Shown here in pieces: positions 5,950 through 7,545 of a stretch of 7,545 nucleotides of DNA. The notes beneath the pieces are model-generated. The model did no database searches. It saw only the letters and a program-made list of their open reading frames with translations, and was not told the origin of the DNA. The position numbers were made by a program, and so were the translations under genes. Each line of letters starts with the position of its first letter. Within the stretch, counting starts at the first letter, position 1. Source of the stretch: Methylorubrum extorquens (GTDB taxonomy: Bacteria; Pseudomonadota; Alphaproteobacteria; Rhizobiales; Beijerinckiaceae); the NCBI GenBank assembly GCA_019695455.1, contig JAEUAC010000241.1, forward strand, positions 1-7,545, given 5' to 3'.

Positions 5950-7170
5950 TCAGTCGAACGCGACCTCGATGTGGCGCTCGGTCTGGGAGATCACGTGGCA
6001 GCCGCGGATGAAGCGGTCGGCGTCGATGACGAGCTCGAACTTGGCCGGCAGCCCGGCGGACGCGATCACGTCGAGCCCGGCCTCGCGGTCGGAGAGGCTG
6101 CGGACCGTGCAGTCGATCGACGAGCGCCGGTCGTTGAAGGAGATGCGCCCGGCCTTCAGCACGCGCCGGCGCACCGTCGCCTTCTCGAGCTCGGGCTGCT
6201 CCCAGGCGAGCACGCGGTTGCGCCCCGCCTGCTTGGCGCCCTGCAGGACGCCGTCGGCGCGGTCCAGGAGCGGCTCGACGCCGCCCATCGCGCGCTCGAG
6301 CGACGCGACGCCGAAGCTCGCCGTCACGGGGAAGGACCGCCCGCCCGCCTGGAACGGCAGGGCCGCGATCGCGGCCCGCAGCTTCTCGGCGACCGCGATC
6401 GCGTGCTTGCGCGGCGTGTGCGGCAGGATGACGGTGAACTCCTCGCCGCCCACGCGCCCGATCAGGTCCGTGGTCCGCAGCACCTCGCGGCAGGCGGCGA
6501 CGACGTCGGCGAGGACCCGGTCGCCCGCCGCGTGGCCGTAGGTGTCGTTGACGGCCTTGAAGTGGTCGAGGTCGAACGCGATGGCGGTGAGGTCGTGCTG
6601 GTGCCGCAGCGCGAGCGACACCGCCTTGGCGGCCTCCTCCCGGAACCCCTTGCGGGTGAGCGCGCCCGTGAGGCCGTCGAGAAGCGCGAGCCGGCGCAGC
6701 TCGAGCGCGTCGATCGTGATGGCCGCGAAATCCTGGAGGGCGGCGATGTCCTCGGGCGTCACGGTCCGGGGGCGCGTGTCCATGGCGCACAGCGTGCCGA
6801 TCGCCCACCGGTCCGGCGTCACGAGCGGGACGCCGGCATAGAAGCGGATGCCGGACGCGCCCGCGACGCAGGCCTGGCCGGCGAACCGGGGATCCTCCAG
6901 CGCGTCGGGAACGACGAGGGGCTCCGCGGACCGGATCGCGATGTCGCAGAACGCCCCCTCGCGCGGGATCTCGGCCGAGGCCGGGCCCTGCTGCGACTTG
7001 AACCACAGCCGGTGCGCGTCGAGGAAGGTCACCGTCGCGATCGGCACGTCCAGCACGCGGGCGACGAGGCGCGTGATCCTGTCGAACGTCTGCTCCGACG
7101 ACGTGTCGAGGATGTCGTAGCGTTCCAGCGCCTGGAGGCGCTGGCGCTCGTCGCTGGGCAGGTCTGCCAT
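5950..7170 (-). CDS. Diguanylate cyclase: GAF sensor, GGDEF, C-terminal PilZ-like domain
   Basis: The 406-residue soluble protein should make cyclic di-GMP from two GTP. An N-terminal GAF domain spans about 23-160, opened by the common ILDTSSEQTFDRITRLVARV and containing LDAHRLWFKSQQG and FYAGVPL. The GGDEF domain covers about 160-325: LLDGLTGALTRKGF, FDLDHFKAVNDTYGHAAGD at 199-217, and the catalytic motif as GGEEF at 241-245, an active variant. RTTD at 232-235 lies exactly five residues before it, matching the product-inhibition I-site. Residues about 333-406 (RRRVLKAGRISF, IDCTVRSLS, CHVISQTERHIEVAF) resemble alphaproteobacterial PilZ domains, but RxxxR is missing and [DN]xSxxG reads SLSDRE. 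There is no signal peptide or membrane segment. The start at 7170 has no clear Shine-Dalgarno. The gene is divergent from the plus-strand gene at 7332. Confidence 0.94.
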   Translation of the reverse strand: MADLPSDERQRLQALERYDILDTSSEQTFDRITRLVARVLDVPIATVTFLDAHRLWFKSQQGPASAEIPREGAFCDIAIRSAEPLVVPDALEDPRFAGQACVAGASGIRFYAGVPLVTPDRWAIGTLCAMDTRPRTVTPEDIAALQDFAAITIDALELRRLALLDGLTGALTRKGFREEAAKAVSLALRHQHDLTAIAFDLDHFKAVNDTYGHAAGDRVLADVVAACREVLRTTDLIGRVGGEEFTVILPHTPRKHAIAVAEKLRAAIAALPFQAGGRSFPVTASFGVASLERAMGGVEPLLDRADGVLQGAKQAGRNRVLAWEQPELEKATVRRRVLKAGRISFNDRRSSIDCTVRSLSDREAGLDVIASAGLPAKFELVIDADRFIRGCHVISQTERHIEVAFD

Positions 7171-7212
7171 GGGGCCAACGTTCGCGGGACTTCGTGGACC
7201 GACTATCCCGCA

Positions 7213-7238
7213 TCGCGTTTAACGATCGGACAACGCGA
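7213..7238. promoter_or_regulatory. Operator-like dyad in the divergent intergenic region
   Basis: Outer arms TCGCGTT (7213-7219) and AACGCGA (7232-7238) are perfectly complementary, as is the centre CGATCG (7223-7228); three base pairs between them are mismatched. The 26-bp dyad lies 42 bases before the cyclase start and 93 bases before the plus-strand start. No convincing -35/-10 pair was found for either gene. It could be a transcription factor site or chance symmetry. Confidence 0.35.
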
Positions 7239-7331
7239 CGGCCGCGGGGCGGCGGCCGCGCGGCACGGGAGAACGAGGATCGGCTCCGGTCCGGTCTTCC
7301 AGGCCGGCGAGACTCGTCCCATATTCGCGGC

Positions 7332-7545
7332 ATGGCCAAAGCCCCGACATCATCCGCCGGCACGGCGCCGAAGGGGGAGCGCGCCCGCAAGACCCCCAGG
7401 AGCACCAAGCCCGACCTGAAGCCGCTCGACGAGCACCTCGCGGCGCTCCTCAACCCCGGCATCAACCGCGGCGGCATCCGGGGCGACGCCTATCCGGAGC
7501 GCCCGGAGGAGGCCGCGCGGCCCCGGCGGGCGCTCCGGATAGGCG
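7332..7545 (+). CDS. Partial CDS, N-terminus only; possibly excinuclease UvrB
   Basis: An ATG at 7332 opens a frame that runs off the window after 71 codons without a stop. Residues 1-30 are rich in Lys, Pro, Ala, Ser and Thr and probably disordered. Residues 31-47 (PLDEHLAALLNPGINRG) look like a short helix and a conserved linear motif. From memory, several alphaproteobacterial UvrB proteins have a similar Lys/Pro/Ala-rich N-terminal extension with a HLAALLNP-type segment before the helicase-like core. This is a recollection, and no Walker motif or other catalytic region is within the window. From residue 52 the sequence lies in a large inverted repeat (GDAYPERPEEAARPRRALRI), unlike anything I can place. 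No good ribosome site is visible. The reading is supported by codon-position GC bias and the divergent layout. Confidence 0.5.
   Translation, partial: MAKAPTSSAGTAPKGERARKTPRSTKPDLKPLDEHLAALLNPGINRGGIRGDAYPERPEEAARPRRALRIG
7487..7545. repeat. Perfect 19-bp inverted repeat at the window edge
   Basis: CGCCTATCCGGAGCGCCCG at 7487-7505 is exactly complementary to 7527-7545, with a 21-base spacer that itself contains the 12-base palindrome GGCCGCGCGGCC (7511-7522). The right arm ends on the last base given, so its true length is unknown. It lies inside the partial reading frame and keeps it open. Confidence 0.8.

Noticed and set aside
7171..7331. Search for a LexA box (GTTC-N7-GTTC) and an EcfG-type promoter (GGAAC-N16/17-CGTT) in the divergent region.
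   Set aside because: Only partial matches with wrong spacing were found on either strand.
5971..7419. A plus-strand frame of 482 codons antisense to the diguanylate cyclase.
   Set aside because: Arg/Val/Asp-rich shadow without motifs; it also conflicts with the divergent gene start at 7332.

Overview
The window looks like a piece of a high-GC alphaproteobacterial chromosome, most likely Hyphomicrobiales and plausibly a Methylobacterium-type organism. This is an inference from protein character and gene order, not from a search. Seven complete genes lie on the minus strand. One gene truncated by the window edge starts on the plus strand at the right end.

Read in the direction of minus-strand transcription, the order is: a GAF-GGDEF-PilZ diguanylate cyclase (7170-5950); rplU (5749-5345) and rpmA (5314-5024) for ribosomal proteins L21 and L27; a GNAT N-acetyltransferase (4850-4212); a small exported protein of unknown function (4150-3731); the ribosome-associated GTPase obgE (3726-2683); proB (2560-1418) and proA (1350-40). 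The rplU-rpmA-GNAT-obgE-proB-proA arrangement is a familiar conserved block in Hyphomicrobiales. It joins large-subunit assembly (L21, L27, Obg) to the first two steps of proline synthesis (glutamate 5-kinase, then glutamate-5-semialdehyde dehydrogenase). A good sigma70-like promoter (TTGACA, 18-nt spacer, TATCGG) sits about 130 bases upstream of rplU and probably drives at least rplU-rpmA. Spacing in the block varies: 4 bases between the exported-protein gene and obgE, 30 between rplU and rpmA, 67 between proB and proA, 122 between obgE and proB, and 173 between rpmA and the GNAT gene. The larger gaps carry strong hairpins.

The diguanylate cyclase is divergent from the partial plus-strand gene at 7332. 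Their 161-bp shared intergenic region holds an operator-like dyad. The partial gene encodes a Lys/Pro/Ala-rich start that may be the disordered N-terminus of an alphaproteobacterial UvrB. It runs into a perfect 19-bp inverted repeat that ends exactly at the last base of the window, which may be a real palindromic element or an assembly fold-back.

No stretch longer than 300 bases lacks a gene. I see no mobile element, CRISPR array, tRNA or rRNA, and no clear sign of a new biological system; most of the window is ordinary core genome. The points worth a second look are the hairpin cluster after rpmA, the palindrome inside the rplU promoter spacer, the divergent dyad, the degenerate PilZ domain fused to an intact cyclase, the small exported protein, and the terminal inverted repeat.
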